A DNA stretch of 13,915 bases, taken from positions 1,973 through 15,887 of the forward strand of contig PXSU01000174.1 in assembly GCA_003022745.1 (NCBI GenBank), written 5' to 3'. The notes beneath the pieces were generated by a model that was given only the letters and a program-made list of their open reading frames with translations, had not been told where the DNA came from and ran no database searches. This DNA is from Halobacteriales archaeon SW_9_67_25 (GTDB lineage: Archaea > Halobacteriota > Halobacteria > Halobacteriales > Haloarculaceae). Position numbers and translations under genes: made by a program. Positions 7,933 to 13,892 of the stretch are shown here, one piece after another. The number at the start of each line of letters is the position of its first letter. The stretch's first letter is position 1.

Positions 7933-7951
7933 CCGGTCCAGTCCGGACTGG
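7933..7951. repeat. 14-bp perfect palindrome plus 12-bp repeat copy 2 after nucleotidyltransferase stop
   Basis: CCAGTCCGGACTGG at 7938-7951 is a perfect palindrome starting eight bases after the stop codon. It overlaps the second copy of CCGGTCCAGTCC (7933-7944). It may be an operator for the gene starting at 7988, whose promoter must lie just after it, or a 3'-end element of the upstream gene. It lacks a T-tract, so it is not a typical archaeal terminator. Confidence 0.45.
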
Positions 7952-7987
7952 CCAACCACTAAGTGTGTCACTCGCCTCGTGTCCGGC

Positions 7988-8359
7988 ATGGCAGACAACC
8001 GACCGACCGGGGACCCCCGGCGCGAGGGCCCCCGCGAGGACGGCGAGGACCCGGTCGAGTTCAGCATGGAGATCGCCGACGACCGGACCGAGATCGTCGT
8101 CTCCGGGGACCGCGACACGGCGGTGGTGGTCCGGTCGGACTCCGGCGAGAAGATCTACCTCCCGCCGGAGGACTTCGACCGGCCACCCGAGGACCGCCGG
8201 ACAGCATACGACAGTCCCTACCGGCCCCGCAGCGGCGCCGAGGACAGCCCATACCGGACACACCCGGACGCGACCTCGGTGACCGGGATGGAACCGACCG
8301 CCACCGGCTACATCGTCGTCCACCCAGAACCGGTCACTGACGTCCGCTTTCTCCGGTGA
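7988..8359 (+). CDS. Small conserved haloarchaeal protein of unknown function
   Basis: The product has 123 residues from ATG 7988; a GTG at 7979 is an alternative start. A polar charged N-terminus (about 1-22) precedes a short beta-rich block with V-E-F-S-M-E-I-A and T-A-V-V-V-R-S. Then come I-Y-L-P-P-E-D-F and a low-complexity stretch with two S-P-Y-R motifs. The C-terminus, G-Y-I-V-V-H-P-E-P-V-T-D-V-R-F-L-R, looks conserved. I remember similar short proteins in many haloarchaea but no established function. A weak TATA-like element (ACTAAG, about 7958-7963) is spaced for a leaderless start at 7988. The stop is 11 bp from the stop of the convergent minus-strand gene. There is no signal peptide or membrane segment. 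Confidence 0.7.
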   Translation: MADNRPTGDPRREGPREDGEDPVEFSMEIADDRTEIVVSGDRDTAVVVRSDSGEKIYLPPEDFDRPPEDRRTAYDSPYRPRSGAEDSPYRTHPDATSVTGMEPTATGYIVVHPEPVTDVRFLR

Positions 8360-8370
8360 GCGTGGCCCCC

Positions 8371-8661
8371 TCAGTGCTGTTTCATTCCCCGGTCTTCGAG
8401 CGTCTCGAGGAACGAGAGGATGTGCTCGCGCGCCGCCGCGAGCGGCTCTGAAACGGCCGGATCGCTCGTCTCGGATTCGATGACCCGGAGTTTCGTCTGG
8501 ACGCGGTCGAGCGTGCCGAGTGCCGGTGTCGCCTCGCGGTCGGCGTGTGACTGGAGGTGTGCGGCCAGTTCGGCCAGGCTGTCCCCGGTGGTGCTGTCGG
8601 TAGTCGCCTCGCGTGCGGTCCTGATCGCTTCGACCGCCCGTGTGAGGAGTTCACGTGACAT
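8371..8661 (-). CDS. Small helical haloarchaeal protein (96 aa), unknown function
   Basis: It starts with M-S-R-E-L-L-T-R-A and reads as almost continuous amphipathic helix with no cysteines, no membrane segment and no signal peptide. Three likely helices cover about 1-20, 28-62 and 68-92, consistent with a small helical bundle. The ATG (8661-8659 on the minus strand) follows the stop codon of the glycosyltransferase gene by only two bases, so the two are almost certainly co-transcribed and translationally close. Similar small helical proteins occur in other haloarchaea as far as I recall, without known function. Coupling to the glycosyltransferase suggests a partner or a hitch-hiking gene; this is inference. 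Confidence 0.72.
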   Translation of the reverse strand: MSRELLTRAVEAIRTAREATTDSTTGDSLAELAAHLQSHADREATPALGTLDRVQTKLRVIESETSDPAVSEPLAAAREHILSFLETLEDRGMKQH

Positions 8662-8663
8662 AC

Positions 8664-9716
8664 CTACGTCTTGAGCACGTCGTGATAAAAAGCCGCGTGC
8701 TCGTCGGCGACCTCCGCCCAGGTACGCTCCTCGTACTCGATGGGCGTATCGAGCGAGAGCGCGTACTCGATGCCGTCGGCGATGGACTCGGAGTCGGGCG
8801 TGACCTGGATGACGCAGTCTCCGGGGAGCAACTCCGCGACCCCGCTGCGGCAGGCGACGACGCGGGTCCCGACCGAGAGCGCCTCGACGATGGTGAGCCC
8901 GAACGGCTCGGACAGCGAGGGCGAGACGAACAGGTCGGCACTCGCGTAGTAGTCGCCCAGCTCCCCCTGGGCGATGTAGCCGACAAAGCGCACGCTGTCC
9001 CCGAGGCCGAGCAGTTCCACGAACCGCTCGAGCTGGTCGGTGAGGTGGCCCGACCCGCCGAGCACGAGCGTCACGTCGTCGTGGCGGAGCTTCGTGAGCG
9101 CGTACAGCAGGTACGAGAGGCCCTTCTGGTGGGTGTGTCGGCCCACGAAGAGGAGCATCGTCCCGTCGATGCCGAGGTCGGCCTTCACGTCCCTGCCGGT
9201 CGGCTCGACCGAGGAGAAGCCGTTGTAGATGACCGTCGCGTCGGCGTCGTACTCCCGGCGGATGCGCTCGCGCGTGAACTCGCTCACTGCGACGATGTGG
9301 TCCGCGCGGTCGGCGATCCGCTGTTCGGTCCGCACCTCCCGGTCGGGGGGGTTGACGTTCCTGTCCGACGAGAGGGAGTGAAACGACGTGGCCCACGCGA
9401 CGTCGGTCTCCGAGCGGGCCCGCGACCCGGGGTTGTAGCCGAACCAGTCGTTCGTGTGGATGATGTCGGCGTCGGCCGCCAGCTCCGCGAACTCGCCGGC
9501 GAGCCGCCCGATCCGCGTGATGATGTCGCCCGTGCCCGTCGGAACGCCGTGGATACCCGCCCGGTCCTCCGGGGCGTACTCGGCCGGTAACACCAGCTGG
9601 AAATCGACGTCGTCTCTCGACTCGAACTGCTCGAAGAGTTCACCGACGACGATGTCGAGCCCGCCGGTGACGTCGGGGGGGAATCCCCAGCCCAGCATCA
9701 GCACTGTCGGTGGCAT
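8664..9716 (-). CDS. Glycogen-synthase-like glycosyltransferase (GT-B, GT4/GT5)
   Basis: This GT-B retaining glycosyltransferase (350 residues) probably extends an alpha-glucan with glucose from NDP-glucose. The N-terminal domain has G-G-L-D-I-V-V-G at 18-25, the donor-phosphate loop typical of starch/glycogen synthases, and D-I-I-H-T-N-D-W-F at 84-92. The C-terminal domain has V-G-R-H-T-H-Q-K-G at 191-199 with the binding Arg193 and Lys198. The E-x7-E motif is Glu270 and Glu278 in S-E-P-F-G-L-T-I-V-E. It is shorter than typical GT5 synthases (about 430-480), as many archaeal forms are. ATG 9716 is chosen because an upstream ATG at 9749 lies inside the TATA element. Its stop is two bases before the next minus-strand gene. 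A GT4 enzyme acting on another glycan is the alternative, but the neighbours favour glucan synthesis. Confidence 0.82.
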   Translation of the reverse strand: MPPTVLMLGWGFPPDVTGGLDIVVGELFEQFESRDDVDFQLVLPAEYAPEDRAGIHGVPTGTGDIITRIGRLAGEFAELAADADIIHTNDWFGYNPGSRARSETDVAWATSFHSLSSDRNVNPPDREVRTEQRIADRADHIVAVSEFTRERIRREYDADATVIYNGFSSVEPTGRDVKADLGIDGTMLLFVGRHTHQKGLSYLLYALTKLRHDDVTLVLGGSGHLTDQLERFVELLGLGDSVRFVGYIAQGELGDYYASADLFVSPSLSEPFGLTIVEALSVGTRVVACRSGVAELLPGDCVIQVTPDSESIADGIEYALSLDTPIEYEERTWAEVADEHAAFYHDVLKT

Positions 9717-9746
9717 CTGGTTCCCTGAGACGAGTCGGGCCCCACG

Positions 9747-9753
9747 CATATAG
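9747..9753 (-). promoter_or_regulatory. TATA box of the glycosyltransferase gene
   Basis: On the minus strand the sequence reads CTATATG, centred about 34 bases before ATG 9716, predicting a start near 9724 and a leader of only a few bases. It occupies the 102-bp divergent region shared with malQ. Confidence 0.6.
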
Positions 9754-9789
9754 GTTCGTGTCACATCCGGGCGGGTCCACGGCCCCACG

Positions 9790-9797
9790 TTCAAATA
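9790..9797 (+). promoter_or_regulatory. TATA-like box of malQ
   Basis: TTCAAATA is centred about 26 bases before ATG 9819, predicting a leaderless mRNA. Its last two bases overlap the left arm of an inverted repeat at 9796-9816. Confidence 0.55.
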
Positions 9798-9816
9798 CCC
9801 GTCCCGAGAACGGGTA
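9796..9816. promoter_or_regulatory. Inverted repeat operator candidate in malQ promoter
   Basis: Perfect 7-bp arms TACCCGT (9796-9802) and ACGGGTA (9810-9816) flank a 7-bp spacer and fill the space between the TATA-like box and the malQ start codon. A dimeric protein bound here would block initiation. The outer TAC...GTA form recalls sites of TrmB-type sugar regulators in halophiles, but the inner bases differ, so the regulator is unknown. Confidence 0.55.
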
Positions 9817-9818
9817 GT

Positions 9819-11306
9819 ATGCGTTTCGACCGACAGGCTGGCGTCTTCCTCCACCTGACGTCGCTGCCCGGTCCGCACGGCATCGGCGACCTCGGTGCCG
9901 GGGCACGGGCGTTCGTCGACTTCCTGGACCGTGCCGACCAGTCGCTGTGGCAGTTCTGCCCGCTGGGGCCGACCTCGGGTGCCCACGGCGATTCGCCCTA
10001 CCAGTCCTACTCCGCGTTCGCCGGGAATCCGCTGCTCGTCGACCTCAGGGGGCTGGCCGAGCGGGGCTACCTCGACGACGCGGAACTGGACCCGCCCGCC
10101 GGCGTCTCGCCACACGAGGTCCGGTACGACCGCGTCCGCGAGTTCAAGCGCGACCGGCTGGAGCGAGCCCACGAGCGCTTCCGGGCAGACGCGCCGGCAA
10201 CGGAGCGCGAACGCTTCGCGGCATTCCGCGACCGCGAGTCGGACTGGCTGGCGGATTACGCGCTGTTCATGGCGCTGCGAGGGGAGTTCGACGGCGCGTG
10301 GACCGAGTGGCCCGACCCCGTCAGGACGCGCGACCCCGACGCGATCGAACGCTACTGCGAGGAACTGTCCGCGGAGATACGCCACCGGACGTTCGTCCAG
10401 TGGGTGTTCGACGAACAGTGGCACGACCTCGCGTCGTACGCGCGCGAGCGGGGCATCGGTCTCGTCGGCGACCTCCCGATTTACGTCGCGCTCGACTCCG
10501 CGGACGTCTGGGCCGCCCCGGAGGCGTTCGACCTCGACGCCGGGTACCGGCCGAGGGCAGTGGCGGGCGTGCCACCCAACCCGAACGACGACGGCCAGCG
10601 GTGGGGCAACCCGGTCTACGACTGGGAGACGCTGCGCGCCGAGGGCTACGGCTGGTGGCTCGCCCGGTTCGAGCGGCTGTTCGACCTCGTGGACATCGCC
10701 CGTATCGACCACTTCAAGGGGTTCGACGAGTTCTGGGCCATCCCCGCCGGGGCGGACTCGCCGGCGGCCGGCGAGTGGCGCGAGGGGCCCGGCGCGCACT
10801 TCTTCGAGAGCGTGCGCGAACACCTGGGCGAGTTGCCCTTCTTCGTCGAGGACCTCGGATTCCTGGACGAGAGCGTCGTCGCGTTGCGCGACCGGTTTGG
10901 CTTCCCCGGCATGCGGGTCCCGCAGTACGCCGACTGGTGTGAGGAGGGACACATGTACCAGCCGATGCACTTCCCCGAGGGGTCGGTCGGCTACACCTCG
11001 ACACACGACACGGACACCGTAGTGGGCTACTACCGCGACCTCCCGGACCGACAGCGCGAGTGTCTCCACTACAACCTCGGCACCGACGGGACCGACATCC
11101 ACTGGGCGTTCGTCGAGGCGGTGTACAACTCCGAGGCTGTCGCCGCGCTGACGACTGTCCAGGACCTGCTCGGACTGGGTAGCGAGGCGCGGTTCAACGT
11201 CCCGGGGACAGCCACCGGAAACTGGCAGTGGCGGGTGACCCAAGAGGGACTCGATCCGGAGGTGGCCGACCGGCTCCGGCGAATTACCGACCGGACAATC
11301 CGGTGA
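9819..11306 (+). CDS. malQ: 4-alpha-glucanotransferase (GH77, amylomaltase)
   Basis: The enzyme moves 1,4-alpha-glucan segments from one chain to another, releasing glucose from short donors, in the cytosol. At 495 residues it matches bacterial-type amylomaltases of about 500. The start R-x-A-G-V-F-L-H-L-T-S-L-P-G-P-H-G-I-G-D-L-G and D-S-P-Y-Q-S-Y-S-A-F-A-G-N-P are GH77 hallmarks. The catalytic set is complete: nucleophile Asp297 in A-R-I-D-H-F-K-G-F, acid/base Glu344 in V-E-D-L-G, and Asp397 in S-T-H-D-T-D-T, spaced as in the Thermus enzyme. P-P-N-P-N-D-D-G-Q-R-W-G-N-P is also present. It is divergent from the glycosyltransferase gene with a shared promoter region, consistent with joint control of chain building and remodelling. 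Its stop codon abuts that of the convergent gene with no gap. The function call is firm. Confidence 0.95.
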   Translation: MRFDRQAGVFLHLTSLPGPHGIGDLGAGARAFVDFLDRADQSLWQFCPLGPTSGAHGDSPYQSYSAFAGNPLLVDLRGLAERGYLDDAELDPPAGVSPHEVRYDRVREFKRDRLERAHERFRADAPATERERFAAFRDRESDWLADYALFMALRGEFDGAWTEWPDPVRTRDPDAIERYCEELSAEIRHRTFVQWVFDEQWHDLASYARERGIGLVGDLPIYVALDSADVWAAPEAFDLDAGYRPRAVAGVPPNPNDDGQRWGNPVYDWETLRAEGYGWWLARFERLFDLVDIARIDHFKGFDEFWAIPAGADSPAAGEWREGPGAHFFESVREHLGELPFFVEDLGFLDESVVALRDRFGFPGMRVPQYADWCEEGHMYQPMHFPEGSVGYTSTHDTDTVVGYYRDLPDRQRECLHYNLGTDGTDIHWAFVEAVYNSEAVAALTTVQDLLGLGSEARFNVPGTATGNWQWRVTQEGLDPEVADRLRRITDRTIR

Positions 11307-12011
11307 TCAGAACCCGATGACGGCGTCCTCTGTGACGACCGAATCGAGCAGACTGGTTGGCGTCGCGTCGTACCCGGGGTTTGCCACCTCGAACCCCTCG
11401 ACCGGTTCGTGCATCATCTCCGAGGCCGGCCGGTAGCTGTTCTGGAAGTCGAAGCCGCTGCCGATGAACTTCGTCGAGGACGCGACAGCAGTCACTGGTA
11501 TGCCCGCGTGTGCGGCCGTCGCGGCAATCGGATAGGTTCCCACGCGGTTGTACACGGTGTCGTCGACCAGGCAGTTCATCCCCACGAAGACGCGGTCACA
11601 CTCCGGGAGGTACTGCCCGGCGGCGCTGTCGACGATGAGCGTTGTCAGCACCACGTCGCCGTCGTCGATCAGCGACGCGGCCCGCTCGGCGGCGCGCTCC
11701 TTGCTCGTCCGGAGTTCCGTGACCACCGACTCGACCGCGTCGCGCAGGTGCTGTTTGGCCTGCTCGACGGTCCCGGCCTCGGCGTCGAGGACCGCCTCGA
11801 CGATGCGTTGCTGTGTCGTGTACAGCGGTGCGTGGGAGCGCTTCGCGCGCTGGAGCGCACGGCTCTGTTGCTCGACCAACCGGTAGAACTCCGAGAGGCT
11901 GTCGCAGTCGTCGTCGGCCAGACTCGCCAGAGCCTCGGCTGCCCTCACCGCGACGACCGAGGAGCTCTGTGTCTGCATCCGATCGATGTCCTCGATGGTC
12001 TCATCGATCAT
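11307..12011 (-). CDS. eIF-2B alpha-like (ISOCOT fold) protein, probable internal deletion
   Basis: The protein (234 residues from ATG 12011) belongs to the eIF-2B alpha/beta/delta, ribose-1,5-bisphosphate isomerase and methylthioribose-1-phosphate isomerase superfamily. A helical N-terminal domain (1-110) leads to the Rossmann-like part with V-D-S-A-A-G-Q-Y-L at 127-135, V-F-V-G-M-N-C-L at 141-148, N-R-V-G-T at 155-159 and N-P-G-Y-D-A-T-P at 211-218. In the isomerases the motif reads G-A-D, supplying a catalytic Asp; here it is G-M-N, so isomerase activity is doubtful. Residues 119-125 pass straight from the D-V-V-L-T strand to T-L-I-V-D-S-A. Relatives, as I recall them, have about 40 more residues between these, including a Ser/Thr-rich phosphate loop. 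An upstream GTG at 12032 is a weaker start. Its stop meets the malQ stop. Its role is unknown. Confidence 0.72.
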   Translation of the reverse strand: MIDETIEDIDRMQTQSSSVVAVRAAEALASLADDDCDSLSEFYRLVEQQSRALQRAKRSHAPLYTTQQRIVEAVLDAEAGTVEQAKQHLRDAVESVVTELRTSKERAAERAASLIDDGDVVLTTLIVDSAAGQYLPECDRVFVGMNCLVDDTVYNRVGTYPIAATAAHAGIPVTAVASSTKFIGSGFDFQNSYRPASEMMHEPVEGFEVANPGYDATPTSLLDSVVTEDAVIGF

Positions 12012-12068
12012 ACCCAAAGGTGTGAGAGCCACAAGTATGGGTGTTCTCCCATCACCGGTCTGTCACCC

Positions 12069-12107
12069 CCGACCGGTCTTTTTTTATCACTCGGTCGGTA
12101 TCTACCG
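12069..12107. promoter_or_regulatory. Overlapping inverted repeats around the Cdc6-like gene promoter
   Basis: CCGACCG (12069-12075) and CGGTCGG (12092-12098) flank the T-rich TATA element. CGGTA (12096-12100) and TACCG (12103-12107) form a second, tight inverted repeat just before the expected transcription start. A direct repeat ACCGGTCT also occurs at 12054-12061 and 12072-12079. Such dense symmetry in a divergent promoter suggests binding sites, possibly autoregulation by the AAA+/winged-helix product. Confidence 0.45.
12081..12089 (+). promoter_or_regulatory. TATA box of the Cdc6-like gene
   Basis: TTTTTATCA, preceded by more T's, predicts transcription from about 12111-12115 and a leader of fewer than ten bases before ATG 12121. 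It is the most AT-rich spot in the 109-bp divergent gap. Confidence 0.6.
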
Positions 12108-12120
12108 TAACAAAAGGTCC

Positions 12121-13293
12121 ATGAACATCGACGCGAGGATACAACGACGCCAGCACCGGGACGGGGAACCGCGACTGATACGGGACTACCAGCCCCTCTC
12201 GCCGGTCGTGCACGTCGACGAGCCCTCGGACCGCGGGCCGGTTCTCGAACGGTTGCTCGACCACCTCGACCCGGCTTTCGACGGGCAGTTGCCCCCAAAC
12301 GCGTACGTCCACGGCGGGGCCGGGACGGGGAAGTCGGCCGTCGTGACAGCGCTGTTTAGCCACCTGCAACGTCTCTCGACGGAGCGGCAGTCGGTAATCC
12401 ACACGAGCACCCGGATCGCATCGCCGACCGCTCCGGGTTTCGTCGTCGTCGACCTCCGGGGCAAGACCAGCCAGTTCGCCTTCTATCACAGCGTCCTCGA
12501 CGCGCTGGTCGACGACCCAGTGCCCGAACACGGCATCAGCACCGGTGAGCTCCACGGGCGCCTCCATGACCTCCTGGGGGAGTCCCGGACGGGGGTCGTC
12601 GTCGCCGTCGACCACGTCGACGAATCCGGGAGCGTCGATGTCGCGGAACTGGTCGACCTGTTCGCCGGGCTCCCGAACAACGCCAGCTGGCTCGCCGTGG
12701 GCCGGACCGACCCCGCCGAGATCGCACTGACGGAGTACACGGCGGTGTCTATCGGGGTCGAACCCTACCGGCGACAGACGCTGGTCGACGTGCTGATGGC
12801 CCGCGCCTCCGAGGGACTAGCCCGGCAGGCGCTGGACCACGAACTGGTCCGCCGGATCGCCCGGTGGGCTGACGGGAACGCACACGACGCGTTGCTGGCG
12901 CTGTTCGTCGCCGCCGACCGCGCCGATCGGGCCGAACGGACCCAACTGCTCCCGGCGGACATCGAGGCGGCCATCGAGGAGATTCCCCGGCCCCCGGTCT
13001 CGCTAGGACGGGTCCTCGCGCTCCCGGCAAACAAACAGCTCGTCCTCCGGGAACTCGTCGACATCGACGAGACCCAGCGGGCGTCGGTCACCGCAACGAC
13101 GGAGGCGATCAGCTCCGGGCCGGTCGACCTCTCGCCGGGGACTGTCAAGCGGTTCCTCTACGAGATGGCCGAGTTCGGCATCGTCGAGCGCGTCCGGGCC
13201 GAGACGCGAAACGGGAAGGGTCGCCCGCCGAGCCGCGTCGAGTTGTGCTTTCCCCCGACGGCCTTTCGCCGGCTGTACGACCTCCGGCAGTGA
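12121..13293 (+). CDS. Orc1/Cdc6-like AAA+ ATPase with winged-helix domain (divergent paralogue)
   Basis: The protein has 390 residues, near the usual 400. An N-terminal segment with L-S-P-V-V-H-V-D-E-P and R-G-P-V-L-E-R-L-L-D-H-L-D-P resembles archaeal Orc1/Cdc6. Walker A is G-G-A-G-T-G-K-S with Lys71. The Walker B strand is V-V-V-A-V-D-H-V-D: Asp164 is kept, but His165 stands where origin-binding Orc1 proteins have Glu, so ATP hydrolysis may be weak or absent. The lid region lies at about 215-290. From about residue 300 a winged-helix domain follows, with L-S-P-G-T-V-K-R-F-L-Y-E-M-A-E-F-G-I-V and a basic wing, N-G-K-G-R-P-P-S-R. ATG 12121 follows the TATA box closely. No origin-recognition boxes are seen beside it, so it is better viewed as one of the many haloarchaeal Cdc6-like paralogues, perhaps regulatory, than as an initiator of a local origin. 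Confidence 0.82.
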   Translation: MNIDARIQRRQHRDGEPRLIRDYQPLSPVVHVDEPSDRGPVLERLLDHLDPAFDGQLPPNAYVHGGAGTGKSAVVTALFSHLQRLSTERQSVIHTSTRIASPTAPGFVVVDLRGKTSQFAFYHSVLDALVDDPVPEHGISTGELHGRLHDLLGESRTGVVVAVDHVDESGSVDVAELVDLFAGLPNNASWLAVGRTDPAEIALTEYTAVSIGVEPYRRQTLVDVLMARASEGLARQALDHELVRRIARWADGNAHDALLALFVAADRADRAERTQLLPADIEAAIEEIPRPPVSLGRVLALPANKQLVLRELVDIDETQRASVTATTEAISSGPVDLSPGTVKRFLYEMAEFGIVERVRAETRNGKGRPPSRVELCFPPTAFRRLYDLRQ

Positions 13294-13339
13294 CTGTGGC
13301 TGGCCGTCGCCAAAACGACGAAATTCGACACAATGAGAA

Positions 13340-13348
13340 GAATTATCG
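13340..13348 (+). promoter_or_regulatory. TATA-like box before a 19-codon ORF
   Basis: GAATTATCG is centred about 26 bases before ATG 13371, the spacing of a leaderless haloarchaeal promoter, in the 167-bp gap after the Cdc6-like gene. Confidence 0.45.
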
Positions 13349-13370
13349 GTGTTGCAGCACGTACGTCCGC

Positions 13371-13430
13371 ATGAAATGGACGAAACTGGTCGGATACTGT
13401 CGACAGACGCGGGCGGAGACGGGTCCGTAA
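13371..13430 (+). pseudogene. 19-codon leaderless mini-ORF, possibly a truncated gene remnant
   Basis: ATG 13371 opens M-K-W-T-K-L-V-G-Y-C-R-Q-T-R-A-E-T-G-P and stops at 13428-13430. The first nine residues look like a real amino-terminus of a small membrane protein, while the rest resembles out-of-frame sequence, so the body of the gene may be deleted. It could instead be a genuine tiny protein, as the promoter spacing is right. I do not recognise it. Confidence 0.3.
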
Positions 13431-13460
13431 GGCCGGTCACGGGCCCGAAGACCACCGGCG

Positions 13461-13843
13461 ATGCTTAGTGTGCACGCTGCGCTGTTGCGCGGGATCGAGC
13501 GCACGCTGACGAGTCTGCGGCCGCGACGGCTGCCGTCGGTGTCGCCGCCGGTGACGTTCGCGGACGAGGCCGGTCGAGAGATCGACCTCCGGGCGTACCG
13601 CGAGACGGACGACGAGGCGCTGGTCGCGAACTGGCCATCTTCGTCCACCAGGACTACCAGAACGCCGGGATCGGGTCGCACCTGCTCGCGGCGGGGCTGG
13701 ACCACGCCCGCGAGGCGGGCGTCCCGCGCGTCTGGCTCAGCGTCGAGCGCCAGAACCGCCGCGCGAAGCGACTGTACCGCCGGGCCGGATTCTCGACGGT
13801 CGATCCCCAGAGGACAGTCCAGCAGATGTCCCGGTTTCTCTGA
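13461..13843 (+). pseudogene. GNAT-family N-acetyltransferase, internally deleted and frameshifted
   Basis: A GNAT acetyltransferase would transfer acetyl from acetyl-CoA to an amine. From ATG 13461 the first frame gives about 55 residues ending in I-D-L-R-A-Y-R-E-T-D-D-E-A-L-V-A, the usual first strand and helix. At 13626-13628 the match moves to another frame, E-L-A-I-F-V-H-Q-D-Y-Q-N-A-G-I-G-S-H-L-L, which holds the acetyl-CoA-binding Q-x-x-G-x-G-like motif. It continues through R-V-W-L-S-V-E-R-Q-N-R-R-A-K-R-L-Y-R-R-A-G-F to TGA 13841-13843. The middle strands, roughly 60 residues in relatives as I remember them, are missing and the frame changes at the junction, so no full protein can be made. 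The first frame itself stays open to the window end. The substrate is unknown. Confidence 0.7.
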
Positions 13844-13892
13844 CCCGGCGGCGAATCCGCAGCCTCAAACCCCCGCCACCCGTACCCCCACC

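Noticed and set aside
9717..11243. Long minus-strand extension upstream of the glycosyltransferase ATG
   Set aside because: It runs antisense through malQ and has low-complexity composition; the TATA box and family alignment place the start at 9716.
12050..12110. Possible replication origin beside the Cdc6-like gene
   Set aside because: There is a T-rich stretch with repeats but none of the long G-tailed origin-recognition boxes known from haloarchaea; the T-run is explained as a TATA box.
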